Positions 50,839 through 62,425 of a stretch of 64,000 nucleotides of DNA are shown in pieces. Where the stretch lies: the NCBI GenBank assembly GCA_963767475.1, contig CAVYEI010000005.1, positions 372,001 through 436,000 of the forward strand, read 5' to 3'. The position numbers were made by a program, and so were the translations under genes. The stretch comes from WHSW01 sp963767475 (lineage in GTDB: Bacteria; Actinomycetota; Thermoleophilia; Solirubrobacterales; 70-9). The stretch's first letter is position 1, and every line of letters starts with the position of its first letter. Under the pieces are notes generated by a model. It searched no databases, had not been told where the DNA came from, and saw only the letters and a list, made by a program, of their open reading frames with translations.

Positions 50839-52836
50839 GTGGCCGAGTTCAAGCTCAACAGCGCCTATACGCCGACAGCCGACCAGCCGAAGGCGATCGA
50901 GGCGATCTCCAAGGCGCTGACCGCCGGCGAGGAGTTCGTCACCCTGCTCGGGGGCACCGGCACCGGGAAGACGTTCACGATGGCCGGCGTGATCGAGCGC
51001 GTGCAGCGCCCGGCGCTGGTGATCGCCCACAACAAGACCCTGGCGGCGCAGCTGTGCAACGAGTTCCGCGAGTTCTTTCCCGACAACGTGGTCGAGTACT
51101 TCGTCAGCTACTACGACTACTACCAGCCCGAGGCCTACGTCCCGCAGCAGGACCTCTACATCGAGAAGGACTCCTCGATCAACGACGAGATCGATCGCCT
51201 GCGCCACGCGGCGACCGCCTCGCTGCTGGCGCGTCGCGACGTCGTCATCGTCGCCTCGGTCTCCTGCATCTTCGGGATCGGCTCGCCCGACCTCTACCGG
51301 CGCCAGATGCAGCTGTTCAAGGTCGGCGAGTGGATCGACCGCCACGAGCTCTTTCGCAAGCTGGTCGGGATGCAGTACACCCGCAACGAGACCGCGCTCA
51401 CCCGCGGCACCTTCCGGGCCAAGGGGGAGATGGTGGAGATCTTCCCCGCCTACGCCGAGTCGGCATACCGGGTCAACCTGTTCGGCGACGAGATCGAGTC
51501 GATCCACCACTTCGACCCGCTGACCGGCGAGATCTACGACGAGGTCGACCATGTCGCGGTCTGGCCGGCGAGCCACTACGCGACCGAGGAGCAGACGCTC
51601 GAGCGCGCCGTGATCGAGATCAAGGCCGAGCTCGACGAGCGTCTCGCCTGGTTTCAGGAGCGCGGCAAGGAGCTCGAGGCGCACCGCCTGCTGCAGCGGA
51701 CCCAATACGACATCGAGATGCTGAAGGAGCTCGGCTTCACCTCCGGGATCGAGAACTACTCGCGGATCTTCGACAACCGCGAGCCCGGGTCCCCGCCGCA
51801 CACGCTGATCGACTACTTCCCCGACGACTTCGTCGTCTTCGTCGACGAGTCGCATCAAACGATTCCTCAGATCGGGGGCATGTACGAGGGCGATCGCTCG
51901 CGCAAGCAGACTCTGGTCGACTTCGGCTTCCGCCTGCCCTCGGCGCTCGACAACAGGCCACTGAAGTTCGACGAGTTCCTGCCCCGCGTCGGCCAGCTGG
52001 TGATGATGTCGGCGACCCCGGGCGAGTTCGAGCGCGGGACGTCGAAGCGGATCGTCGAGCAGATCGTCCGCCCGACCGGGATCGTCGACCCGGAGATCGA
52101 GGTGCGCGAGACCCGCAACCAGATCGACGACCTGATGAACGAGGTCCGCCGCCGGGTCGAGCGCAAGGAGCGCACCCTGGTGACGACGCTGACGAAGAAG
52201 ATGTCGGAGGACCTGACCGGCTACCTGCTCGAGCACGGGTTCAAGGTCCGCTACCTGCACTCCGAGGTCGACACCTTGGAGCGGATCCAGATCATCCGCG
52301 ACCTGCGCCTGGGCGAGTACGACGTGCTCGTCGGCGTCAACCTGCTGCGCGAGGGCCTCGACCTGCCGGAGGTGACGCTGGTAGCGATCCTCGACGCCGA
52401 CAAGGAGGGCTTCCTGCGCGGCGAGACCTCGCTGATCCAGACGATCGGCCGCGCGGCCCGAAACATCAACGGGAGGGTGCTGATGTACGCCGACAAGGAG
52501 ACCGAGGCGATGCGCAAGGCGATCGCCGAGACCGATCGCCGCCGCGCGATCCAGGTCGCCTACAACTCAGAGCACGGGATCACCCCGGAGACGGTGCAGA
52601 AGGGGATCTCCGACATCGCCGAGTTCCTCTCGATGGAGTCGCGCGCTACCCCGGGCCGCCGCCGCCGGCGCTCGAACGACGGCGAGGCGATGACCGAGGA
52701 CCAGCTCGAGCGGGTGATCGTCGAGCTCGAGGAGGAGATGCTGGCGGCCTCCGAGGAGCTGCGCTTCGAGGAGGCGGCGCGGATCCGCGACGAGCTCAAG
52801 GAGCTGCGCCGCGACCTCGAGGCCTTGCGCACCTGA
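50839..52836 (+). CDS. uvrB: excinuclease ABC subunit B
   Basis: The GTG at 50839 gives 665 residues, standard for UvrB. It has Walker A GGTGTGKT, the beta-hairpin FVSYYDYYQPEAYVPQQDLYIEKDSSIND, VSCIFGIGSP, DYFPDDFVVFVDESHQT (DEAD-like box), the helicase motifs LVTTLTKKMSEDLTGYL, LREGLDLPEV and QTIGRAARN, and a C-terminal UVR motif (LEEEMLAASEELRFEEAARIRDELKEL). It verifies damage and loads UvrC in nucleotide excision repair. uvrA lies 3 kb downstream, beyond three surface-protein genes. The frame extends upstream antisense to the metallopeptidase gene but is not protein-like there. Confidence 0.97.
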   Translation: MAEFKLNSAYTPTADQPKAIEAISKALTAGEEFVTLLGGTGTGKTFTMAGVIERVQRPALVIAHNKTLAAQLCNEFREFFPDNVVEYFVSYYDYYQPEAYVPQQDLYIEKDSSINDEIDRLRHAATASLLARRDVVIVASVSCIFGIGSPDLYRRQMQLFKVGEWIDRHELFRKLVGMQYTRNETALTRGTFRAKGEMVEIFPAYAESAYRVNLFGDEIESIHHFDPLTGEIYDEVDHVAVWPASHYATEEQTLERAVIEIKAELDERLAWFQERGKELEAHRLLQRTQYDIEMLKELGFTSGIENYSRIFDNREPGSPPHTLIDYFPDDFVVFVDESHQTIPQIGGMYEGDRSRKQTLVDFGFRLPSALDNRPLKFDEFLPRVGQLVMMSATPGEFERGTSKRIVEQIVRPTGIVDPEIEVRETRNQIDDLMNEVRRRVERKERTLVTTLTKKMSEDLTGYLLEHGFKVRYLHSEVDTLERIQIIRDLRLGEYDVLVGVNLLREGLDLPEVTLVAILDADKEGFLRGETSLIQTIGRAARNINGRVLMYADKETEAMRKAIAETDRRRAIQVAYNSEHGITPETVQKGISDIAEFLSMESRATPGRRRRRSNDGEAMTEDQLERVIVELEEEMLAASEELRFEEAARIRDELKELRRDLEALRT

Positions 52837-52881
52837 TCGCTTGCGGAGAACATGGGCCCAACCCCGATCTGGAGGTAACCC

Positions 52882-53322
52882 ATGTTCGAACGAGTCACCG
52901 GTGCGATCGAGCGCCGGCCCGCCGCGGCGCTGATCGTCTCGATCGCCGCGCTTGCGGCGTCCCTGAGCGGCGTCGCGGTCGCCACGATCCCCTCCAGCGA
53001 TGGGGTCATTCATGCCTGCTATTCGAAGAAGACCGGCGAGGTCGTCCTCGTCGATACGAAGTCGGACGAGTTCGACTGCGAGAAGCGCTGGGACGGCTTC
53101 ACCTGGGTCGCCGAGCCGACCAAGCTGACCTCGCCCGACGGCAAGTTCACGGTCGAGGCGAGCAACGCCGGCGTGACGATGTCGGGATTTGGCAACACGG
53201 TCACCGTGAGCCCGGCCAAGGTGACGGTCAAGGGCAGCCAGGTTGCGGTCGAGGCCTCGGGCGTGCTCGATCTCAAGGGCTCGGCGGTGCGCATCAACGG
53301 AGTCCCACAGAGCGGCGACTGA
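52882..53322 (+). CDS. exported small beta-rich protein with spike-like repeat strands
   Basis: The 146-residue protein starts at an ATG behind GGAGGTAA. A hydrophobic N-terminal segment (AAALIVSIAALAASLSGVAVA) is followed by DGVIHACYSKKTGEVVLVDTKSDEFDCEKRWDGFTWV. That two-Cys domain recurs in actinobacterial surface proteins. The rest is a regular strand repeat (GKFTVEASNAGVTMSGFGNTVTVSPAKVTVKGSQVAVEASGVLDLKGSAVRING). It resembles the C-terminal beta-prism strands of VgrG/gp5 spikes (VEASGxxxLKGSxVxIN). No T6SS or phage genes are near, so a surface-fibre role is more likely. Confidence 0.72.
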   Translation: MFERVTGAIERRPAAALIVSIAALAASLSGVAVATIPSSDGVIHACYSKKTGEVVLVDTKSDEFDCEKRWDGFTWVAEPTKLTSPDGKFTVEASNAGVTMSGFGNTVTVSPAKVTVKGSQVAVEASGVLDLKGSAVRINGVPQSGD

Positions 53323-53344
53323 GGTCGAGGCGCGCCTGAGCGGG

Positions 53345-53350
53345 TACTCT
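53345..53350 (+). promoter_or_regulatory. -10 element of the coiled-coil protein gene
   Basis: TACTCT lies 6 nt before the ATG at 53357. Confidence 0.45.
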
Positions 53351-53356
53351 CGGCGC

Positions 53357-53938
53357 ATGGATGGAGAGCAGATCGTTCACGACGTGGCGGAGAAGGTCCG
53401 CGAGCTGATCAACGACGCCGAGGCGAGGGCAGCGGAGATCGTCCGCGAGGCCGAGACCGAGGCCAAGGGGATCCGCGAACGGGCCGCGGCCGAGTCGCAG
53501 GAGCGCCTCGCCGCGGCGCGCAATGCCTTCGAAGAGCTGCAGTCAAAGCTAGGCATCGGCGCCGAGGTCCAGCCGGGACCGGTGCCGACGCCGGAGCCGA
53601 CTCCGCCTTCGGTGCCGGAGCCCACCCCGCCGCCGCCCACCCCGGCGCCGGAGCCGCCCTCGGAGCCCGAGCCGCCGCTGATCCCGGAGCCGACGCCGCC
53701 GCCCGACGAGGGCACGCCCCCGCAGATCGCCGCCGAGCCCACCGCGTCGACCAACGGCGCCCGGCCCGCCGCCGCCGGCAAGTCCGACGACGCCGCCGGC
53801 GCCCGCCTGGTGGCGATGAACATGGCGCTCGATGGCTCCTCGCGCGACGAGATCGTCGCCCGCCTCGACGCCGAGTACTCGGTCGGCGACCCTGGCGGGA
53901 TCGCCGACGACGTGCTCCAGCTCGCGGGGAAGCAGTAG
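53357..53938 (+). CDS. coiled-coil protein with Pro-rich linker
   Basis: The 193-residue cytoplasmic protein has a coiled-coil N-terminal third (EKVRELINDAEARAAEIVREAETEAKGIRERAAAESQERLAAARNAFEEL). A Pro/Glu-rich linker (repeated PEPTPP units) and a C-terminal 55-residue helical domain (GARLVAMNMALDGSSRDEIVARLDAEYSVGDPGGIADDVLQL) follow. The layout recalls DivIVA/Wag31-like or ATP synthase b-like scaffolds, but no family motif is definite. The C-terminal domain resembles a small motif seen in Thermoleophilia proteins with similar linkers (from general impression only). Confidence 0.75.
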   Translation: MDGEQIVHDVAEKVRELINDAEARAAEIVREAETEAKGIRERAAAESQERLAAARNAFEELQSKLGIGAEVQPGPVPTPEPTPPSVPEPTPPPPTPAPEPPSEPEPPLIPEPTPPPDEGTPPQIAAEPTASTNGARPAAAGKSDDAAGARLVAMNMALDGSSRDEIVARLDAEYSVGDPGGIADDVLQLAGKQ

Positions 53939-53958
53939 CGCTCAGACAAAGCGGCGGT

Positions 53959-53964
53959 TAGGGT
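53959..53964 (+). promoter_or_regulatory. -10 element of the beta-propeller gene
   Basis: TAGGGT lies 6 nt before the ATG at 53971. Confidence 0.45.
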
Positions 53965-53970
53965 GGCCCC

Positions 53971-55782
53971 ATGGAGGGGACGGGTAACGGTCACCGAATC
54001 CGCTGGCTTCTGCTCGCGCCAGCGGCCGCAATCCTGCTCGCCGCGCCGGCGGGTGCGTGGGCGGACACGGGACAGCTCACCTTCGGTGACTGCCTGACGT
54101 CGGATACCACGACCACGGCCTGCACTCCGATCCCGGGCGCGAAGGCGGGAATGCTGCACACCCCGTTCGGCAGCGTCTACGGGCTGGCGGCGAGCCCTGA
54201 TGGCAACAACGTCTACGCCGTCTCCGGCATCGGGTCAGCCGTCGTCGCGGCCAGCCGCTCGCCGGCGGACGGGGCGCTGGCGTTTCTCGGCTGCATCACC
54301 TCGAACAGCTCGGTCGACGGGTGCCTCGAGATCCCCGGCGCGGCATCTGCGGGTACCAACACCGGCCTCGGCGGGATGCGGGGTGTGGCGCTCTCGCCCG
54401 ATGGGCGGAGCCTGTACACGGCATCCGAGAGCAACCACGCGGTGGGCATGTTCAGCCGTGACCCGGCAACCGGGGTCCTCACCTACCAGGGCTGCTTCAC
54501 CTCGGACACGGATGTGACCGGCTGCACCGCGGTCGCGGGCAGTTCGGCCGGGGGGACCAACACGCCTCTGCAAAGCACGCGCTTCCTCGCCGTGAGCCCC
54601 GACGGCGCCCAGGTTTACGTGGCTGCTGACGACGGCGATGCGGTGGCGAGGTTCAACCGCGATTCGGTTACCGGCACGCTGACGTACCAGAGCTGCCTGA
54701 CCTCGAACACCAGCGTCGGCGGTTGCACCGCGATCCCGGGCGCCGTCGCCGGCGGCGTCGACACCCCGCTCGAGTCCCTCTACGGGATCACGGTCAGCCC
54801 CGACGGCGCCAACGTGTACACGGCCGCGTACAACGGCCACACGATCGCTCGCTTCGCTCGCGCCCCGAATGGGGTCCTCACGTTCACTGACTGCCTCACC
54901 TCACAGACGGCGGTCGCCACCTGCACGCCGGTGCCGGGCGCCACCGCCACCGGGAACGACAGCAATCTCTTCGGCGCGACCTCCGTTGAGATCAGCGCCG
55001 ACGGGAGGAACGCCTACGTTGCCTCAGAGTCGGCGGCCTCGGTGACCGGGTTCGACCGCGACCCGTCAACGGGCGCCCTGACCCAGCGCGAATGCTTCAC
55101 CTCCGACACCGACCAGACGGCCTGCGCCGATCTACCGGGCGCGGCCTCCAACGGGACCGACACGACCATGCAGTACCCGGAACGAGCCAGCGTGAGCGCC
55201 GACGGTCTCAATGTGTACGTCGCCTCATACTCGGACACAGCGCTGCGCTTCGATCGCAATCCGGCGACTGGCGCGCTCACCTACCGGGACTGCCTCAACT
55301 CGGACGGCGGGATCGGGGGCTGTACAGCGATCCCGGGAACGACCGCCAACGGCGCCAACTCCCCGTTCCAGAGCGCCTCATCACTGGCCGTGCCGGCCGA
55401 CGGACGCAACGTCTACGTCGGTGCGGAGGGAGCCGAGGCGGTGAGCCGCCTGAACCGCGAGCTGCCGCCGCCGGTCGCGCTGCCTTCGAACGAGTTCGCC
55501 TTCGGCAAGCTGAAGCGGAACAAGCGCAAGGGCACCGCGAAGCTGACGGTCGAGCTTCCCGGGCCCGGCTCGCTCACGCTCGGCGGCAAGGGCGTCAAGC
55601 CCGAGGCACGCGAGGCGACCGCGGCGGGCGCCGTGAAGCTACTGGTGAAGGCGAAGGGCAAGAGGGGAAAGCGCCTGCGAAAGCGCGGCAAGGTGAAGGT
55701 CAAGGCAGAGGTCAGCTTCACCCCGACCGGTGGGGAGCCGAACACGCAGACGAAGCCGGTGAAGCTGATCCGGCGCCGTTGA
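53971..55782 (+). CDS. secreted lactonase-like beta-propeller protein
   Basis: The 603-residue protein has a signal peptide ending near AGAWA. About seven blades of about 63 residues repeat the pair LTFxDCLTSxTxxxxCTxIPGA and LxxSPDGxNVYxAS. Each blade has two Cys spaced 10-11 residues apart, probably disulfide-linked. The VSPDG..VYVA strand pair is that of YVTN/lactonase propellers. A C-terminal domain (KLKRNKRKGTAKLTVELPGPGSLTLGGKGV onward, very basic) resembles the tails of other cell-surface proteins here. Ligand or enzyme activity is unknown. The uvrA promoter starts just after its end. Confidence 0.85.
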   Translation: MEGTGNGHRIRWLLLAPAAAILLAAPAGAWADTGQLTFGDCLTSDTTTTACTPIPGAKAGMLHTPFGSVYGLAASPDGNNVYAVSGIGSAVVAASRSPADGALAFLGCITSNSSVDGCLEIPGAASAGTNTGLGGMRGVALSPDGRSLYTASESNHAVGMFSRDPATGVLTYQGCFTSDTDVTGCTAVAGSSAGGTNTPLQSTRFLAVSPDGAQVYVAADDGDAVARFNRDSVTGTLTYQSCLTSNTSVGGCTAIPGAVAGGVDTPLESLYGITVSPDGANVYTAAYNGHTIARFARAPNGVLTFTDCLTSQTAVATCTPVPGATATGNDSNLFGATSVEISADGRNAYVASESAASVTGFDRDPSTGALTQRECFTSDTDQTACADLPGAASNGTDTTMQYPERASVSADGLNVYVASYSDTALRFDRNPATGALTYRDCLNSDGGIGGCTAIPGTTANGANSPFQSASSLAVPADGRNVYVGAEGAEAVSRLNRELPPPVALPSNEFAFGKLKRNKRKGTAKLTVELPGPGSLTLGGKGVKPEAREATAAGAVKLLVKAKGKRGKRLRKRGKVKVKAEVSFTPTGGEPNTQTKPVKLIRRR

Positions 55783-55808
55783 GGGCCGTGCACCGGGCGC
55801 TTCCCGTG

Positions 55809-55822
55809 GGAACGCCCGTTCG
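55809..55822 (+). promoter_or_regulatory. LexA SOS box of uvrA
   Basis: GGAAC-GCCC-GTTCG contains a perfect GAAC-N4-GTTC (55810-55821), the core of the Gram-positive/actinobacterial LexA operator. It ends 7 nt before the uvrA -10 at 55829-55834. LexA repression and DNA-damage induction of uvrA are inferred. Confidence 0.7.
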
Positions 55823-55828
55823 TATCCG

Positions 55829-55834
55829 TACACT
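55829..55834 (+). promoter_or_regulatory. -10 element of uvrA
   Basis: TACACT lies 9 nt before the uvrA GTG, directly downstream of the SOS box. Confidence 0.55.
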
Positions 55835-55843
55835 GGTTCGCCA

Positions 55844-58798
<2,955 letters not shown>

Positions 58799-58808
58799 GC
58801 CGGGACGC

Positions 58809-58837
58809 TTGCGTCAGCGCTCCGCGCCGGATACGGT
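58809..58837 (+). promoter_or_regulatory. promoter of the first ELWxxDGT gene
   Basis: TTGCGT, a 17-nt spacer and TACGGT form a complete promoter. It is repeated almost exactly at 62369-62397 before the third paralogue. A GGGAG Shine-Dalgarno-like site precedes the GTG. Confidence 0.6.
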
Positions 58838-58865
58838 TCGCCCACGAGCGACTCAGGGAGCGAGC

Positions 58866-60593
58866 GTGGGCGGGAACAAGTACGCACGGGTTGGCCGGTC
58901 AGCTGCGCTCGCCGCAGCGGCGACGGCGGTCGCGCTCGTGCTCCCTGGGGCGGCTGCAGCGGTCGAGGTCGAGCTCGCCCACGACGTCAATCCCGGCCCG
59001 AGCGCGTCGGACGCCTTCGGGTTCACGCAGTTCGGCGGCTCCCTGTACTTCCGCGCGGCCGACGGCACGAACGGCAGCGAGCTCTGGCGCAGCGACGGGA
59101 CGGCGACGCTGGTCCAGAACATCGATCCGGCCCCGGGGCAGGGTTCGGGGCCGACCGAGTTCGTGCAGGCCGGCAGCTTCCTCTATTTCCACGCCGACGA
59201 CGGCACCACCGGCACCGAGCTCTGGCGCACCGACGGGACGACGACGACCCTGGTGCAGGACATCCGGCCGGGTCCGATCGGTTCGGTCCCCGAGCGCTTC
59301 GCCGCGCTTGGCAACTTCGTCTACTTCCGCGCCAACGACGGCACCAACGGCGTCGAGCTCTGGCGCAGCGACGGGACGACAACGACGATGGTCCAGAACA
59401 TCAACCCGGCGGCCGGTGTGGGCTCGGACCCGACCGGCTTCACCCAGCTCGGCAACTTCCTCTACTTCGTCGCCAACAACGGCAGCATCGGACGCGAGCT
59501 CTGGCGCACCGACGGGGCGACCACGGCGCCGGTGCAGAACATCAATCCCGCGGGGGCGAGCTCGGACCCCGAGGACCTCACCCAGCTAGGCAACTTCCTC
59601 TATTTCGGCGCCAACGACGGCAGCACCGGCCGCGAGCTCTGGCGCACCGACGGCACGACGACGACGCCGGTGGCGAACATCGACCCTACGTCGAGCAGCT
59701 CGTCCCCGCGCGACTTCACCCAGCTCGGTGACTTCCTCTACTTCAGCGCCGACGACGGCACCAATGGCAACGAGCTCTGGCGCACCGACGGGACGACGAC
59801 GACGCCGGTGGCGAACATCAACCCCACGCCGAGCAGCTCCGCCCCCCTCGGCTTCGCGCCGCTGGGCGGCTTTCTCTACTTCAGCGCCAACGACGGCACC
59901 ACCGGCTCAGAGCTCTGGCGCACCGACGGAAGCTCGACGACGATGGTCGCGGACATCGAGCCCGGTCCCAACGGATCCGACCCCGAAGAGCTGGTCCCGA
60001 TCGGCAACACGATGTACCTCTCCGCCGAGACTGGGGCAGCCGGCCGCGAGCTCTGGTCGACGGACGGCGCGACCACGGCGCTGGCGAAGGACATCCTTCA
60101 GGGCACCGACAGCTCACGGCCGTCGGAGCTCACAGTGCTCGGCGACTCGCTCTACCTCGCCGCCGACGACGGCGTGCACGGCGAGGAGGTCTGGCGGGTG
60201 GCGCCTTCGCCTGCACCAGACACCGTGGTCTCGGTGACGATCGAGGGCAAGAAGCTGAAGCTGAATCGAAAGGGCGTCGCCAACGCAAAGCTCACCTGCG
60301 CCGCCTCCGAGGCGACGCCTCCGTGCGCCGGCACGCTTGAGATCAAGACCGCGAAGAAGGTGGAGTTCAAGGGCAAGCGCCGCAAGCTCGACCTCGATCA
60401 GGCCGAGTTCTCGATCGGCGCCGGCGAGACCGCGAAGGTGAAGCTGAAGCTCTCCGGCGCCGAGCTCGACCTGCTCCAGGATGTCGCCAAGGCCCGCAAG
60501 CTGAAGGCCACGGCTGCGGTGGCAGACGCGGCGGGCAACCAGGCGAACGTCTCCAAGAAGCTGAAGGCCGGCCTGCCGGCGGCGGGCCGCTGA
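58866..60593 (+). CDS. secreted ELWxxDGT-repeat beta-propeller protein, paralogue 1
   Basis: From the GTG at 58866 the product is 575 residues. It has a signal peptide (SAALAAAATAVALVLPGAAAA) and about nine repeats of 46 residues, each with ELWRTDGTTTTxVxxIxP followed by LGxFLYFxAxDG. This is the ELWxxDGT repeat family, predicted to form a beta-propeller. A C-terminal basic/Cys domain (KLKLNRKGVANAKLTC, PPCAGTLEIKTAKKVEFKGKRRKLDLDQAEFSIGAGETAKVKLKL) follows. It is exported and probably surface-bound. The next paralogue starts 1 nt after its stop. Confidence 0.9.
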   Translation: MGGNKYARVGRSAALAAAATAVALVLPGAAAAVEVELAHDVNPGPSASDAFGFTQFGGSLYFRAADGTNGSELWRSDGTATLVQNIDPAPGQGSGPTEFVQAGSFLYFHADDGTTGTELWRTDGTTTTLVQDIRPGPIGSVPERFAALGNFVYFRANDGTNGVELWRSDGTTTTMVQNINPAAGVGSDPTGFTQLGNFLYFVANNGSIGRELWRTDGATTAPVQNINPAGASSDPEDLTQLGNFLYFGANDGSTGRELWRTDGTTTTPVANIDPTSSSSSPRDFTQLGDFLYFSADDGTNGNELWRTDGTTTTPVANINPTPSSSAPLGFAPLGGFLYFSANDGTTGSELWRTDGSSTTMVADIEPGPNGSDPEELVPIGNTMYLSAETGAAGRELWSTDGATTALAKDILQGTDSSRPSELTVLGDSLYLAADDGVHGEEVWRVAPSPAPDTVVSVTIEGKKLKLNRKGVANAKLTCAASEATPPCAGTLEIKTAKKVEFKGKRRKLDLDQAEFSIGAGETAKVKLKLSGAELDLLQDVAKARKLKATAAVADAAGNQANVSKKLKAGLPAAGR

Positions 60594-60594
60594 G

Positions 60595-62301
60595 ATGGGC
60601 CCGCGGGGCCTGGCGCTTGTGGGCACGGCGGCGCTGGTACTGGCGCTTTCGCTCCCGGCATCGGCAGCGGCGGTCGAGTTCACGCTCACCCATGACGTCA
60701 ACCCCGGTCCCAGCGCCTCCGAGCCGGAGGACTTCGTCGAGGCGGGCGGATCCCTCTACTTCGTCGCCAACGATGGCACCAGCGGACCCGAGCTCTGGCG
60801 CAGCGACGGGACGACGGCGACGATGGTGCGAGACATCAACCCGGCCCTTCGCGAAGGCTCGTTCCCGTCTGAGCTCACCCCGCTCGGCAACTTCCTCTAC
60901 TTCGCCGCCGAGGACGGCAGCAACGGCCGCGAGCTCTGGCGCACCGACGGGACGACGACGACCCTGGTCGCTGACATCGATCCGACGCCCGGCGGGGAGG
61001 GGTTCCCCAGCCTCCTGACTGCCTTCGGCAATTTCGTCTACTTCCGCGCCGACGACGGCACCAACGGCACCGAGCTCTGGCGCACCGACGGCACGACGAC
61101 GACGATGGTGGCGAACATCAACCCGCTTGGGGCGAGCTCGAACCCGAACGACTTCACCCCGCTCGGCAACTTCCTCTATTTCGGCGCCGACAACGGCAGC
61201 ACCGGCCGCGAGCCCTGGCGCACCGACGGCACGACGACGACACCGGTGGCGAACATCAATCCGGCGGGGGCAAGCTCGAACCCAAACGATTTCACCCAGC
61301 TCGGCGACTTCCTCTACTTCGCCGCCGACAACGGCACCACCGGTATCGAGCCCTGGCGCACCAACGGCACCTCGACGACGCCGGTGCAGAACATCAACCC
61401 GCTGGGCGCGAGCTCGAACCCGTTCGCCTTCAAGCAGCTCGGCGACTTCCTCTACTTCAGCGCCAACGACGGCACGAACGGACAGGAGCTGTGGCGCACC
61501 AACGGCACGGCAACGACGCCGGTGCAGAACATCAACCCGGGAGCGCTCGGCTCCAACCCCTTCGGCTTCACCGAACTCGGGGGCTTTCTCTACTTCAGCG
61601 CCGAGACCGCAGCCAGCGGCACTGAGCTCTGGCGCACCGACGGAAGCTCGACCACGATGGTGGCGGAGATCCGGCCCGGGGAGGACGACTCGGACATCAG
61701 CGGGCTGACCCCGTACGGGAACTCCCTCTACTTCTCGGCCCGCGGCGGACTCGAGGGCCAGGAGCTGTGGACGACCGACGGCACCACCACCGCGCTGGCC
61801 AAGGACATCCTCCAGGGCACCGACGGCTCGGACCCCTTCGACTTCGCCCCCTTCGGTGACTCGCTCTACTTCACCGCCGACGACGGTGAGCACGGCGATG
61901 AGGTCTGGCGGATCGCTCCGTCGCCGCCGCCCGACACCGTGGTCTCGATCACGATCGAGGGCAAGAAGCTGAAGCTGAATCGAAAGGGCGTCGCCAACGC
62001 GAAGCTCACCTGCCCCGCCTCCGAGGCGACGCCGCCGTGCGCCGGCACGCTTCAGGTGAAGACCGCGAAGAAGGTCGAGTTCAAGGGCAAGCGCAAGAAG
62101 GTCGAGCTCGACGAAGCCGACTTCTCGCTCGGCGCCGGCGAGACCGCGAAGGTGAAGCTGAAGCTATCCGGCGCCGAGCTCGACCTGCTCGAGGACGTGG
62201 CAAAGGCGCGCAAGCTGAAGGCCACGGCCGCGGTGGCAGACGCGGCGACCAACCAGGCGAGCGTCTCCAAGAAGCTGAAGGCCGACCTGCCTGGCAAGTA
62301 G
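60595..62301 (+). CDS. secreted ELWxxDGT-repeat beta-propeller protein, paralogue 2
   Basis: The 568-residue paralogue begins at the ATG 1 nt after the first gene and is surely cotranscribed with it. It has a shorter signal peptide (GLALVGTAALVLALSLPASAAA), nine ELWRxDGT-type repeats (two as EPWRTDGT/EPWRTNGT) and the same C-terminal domain, nearly identical in its KLKLNRKGVANAKLTC and AKVKLKLSGAELDLL stretches. The C-terminal domains are more alike than the repeats, which suggests gene conversion or constraint on the tail. Confidence 0.9.
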   Translation: MGPRGLALVGTAALVLALSLPASAAAVEFTLTHDVNPGPSASEPEDFVEAGGSLYFVANDGTSGPELWRSDGTTATMVRDINPALREGSFPSELTPLGNFLYFAAEDGSNGRELWRTDGTTTTLVADIDPTPGGEGFPSLLTAFGNFVYFRADDGTNGTELWRTDGTTTTMVANINPLGASSNPNDFTPLGNFLYFGADNGSTGREPWRTDGTTTTPVANINPAGASSNPNDFTQLGDFLYFAADNGTTGIEPWRTNGTSTTPVQNINPLGASSNPFAFKQLGDFLYFSANDGTNGQELWRTNGTATTPVQNINPGALGSNPFGFTELGGFLYFSAETAASGTELWRTDGSSTTMVAEIRPGEDDSDISGLTPYGNSLYFSARGGLEGQELWTTDGTTTALAKDILQGTDGSDPFDFAPFGDSLYFTADDGEHGDEVWRIAPSPPPDTVVSITIEGKKLKLNRKGVANAKLTCPASEATPPCAGTLQVKTAKKVEFKGKRKKVELDEADFSLGAGETAKVKLKLSGAELDLLEDVAKARKLKATAAVADAATNQASVSKKLKADLPGK

Positions 62302-62342
62302 CTCAGTCGCGCGAGGCCGGCTCCCGTCGCCGCCTGCGCGGG

Positions 62343-62364
62343 GCGTCGGACGTTCGTCCGGCGC
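62343..62364 (+). terminator. hairpin between ELWxxDGT genes 2 and 3
   Basis: GCGTCGGAC (62343-62351) and GTCCGGCGC (62356-62364) form a 9-bp stem with one T-G pair and a GTTC loop, 42 nt after the stop. No T tract follows. Confidence 0.45.
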
Positions 62365-62368
62365 GGGC

Positions 62369-62397
62369 TTGCGTCCGCGCGCCGCGCCGGATACGGT
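62369..62397 (+). promoter_or_regulatory. promoter of the third ELWxxDGT gene
   Basis: TTGCGT, 17 nt and TACGGT are placed exactly as before the first paralogue (58809-58837). The duplicated stretch continues through the Shine-Dalgarno and signal peptide. Confidence 0.6.
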
Positions 62398-62425
62398 TCG
62401 CCGACAAGCGACTCAGGGAGCGAGC

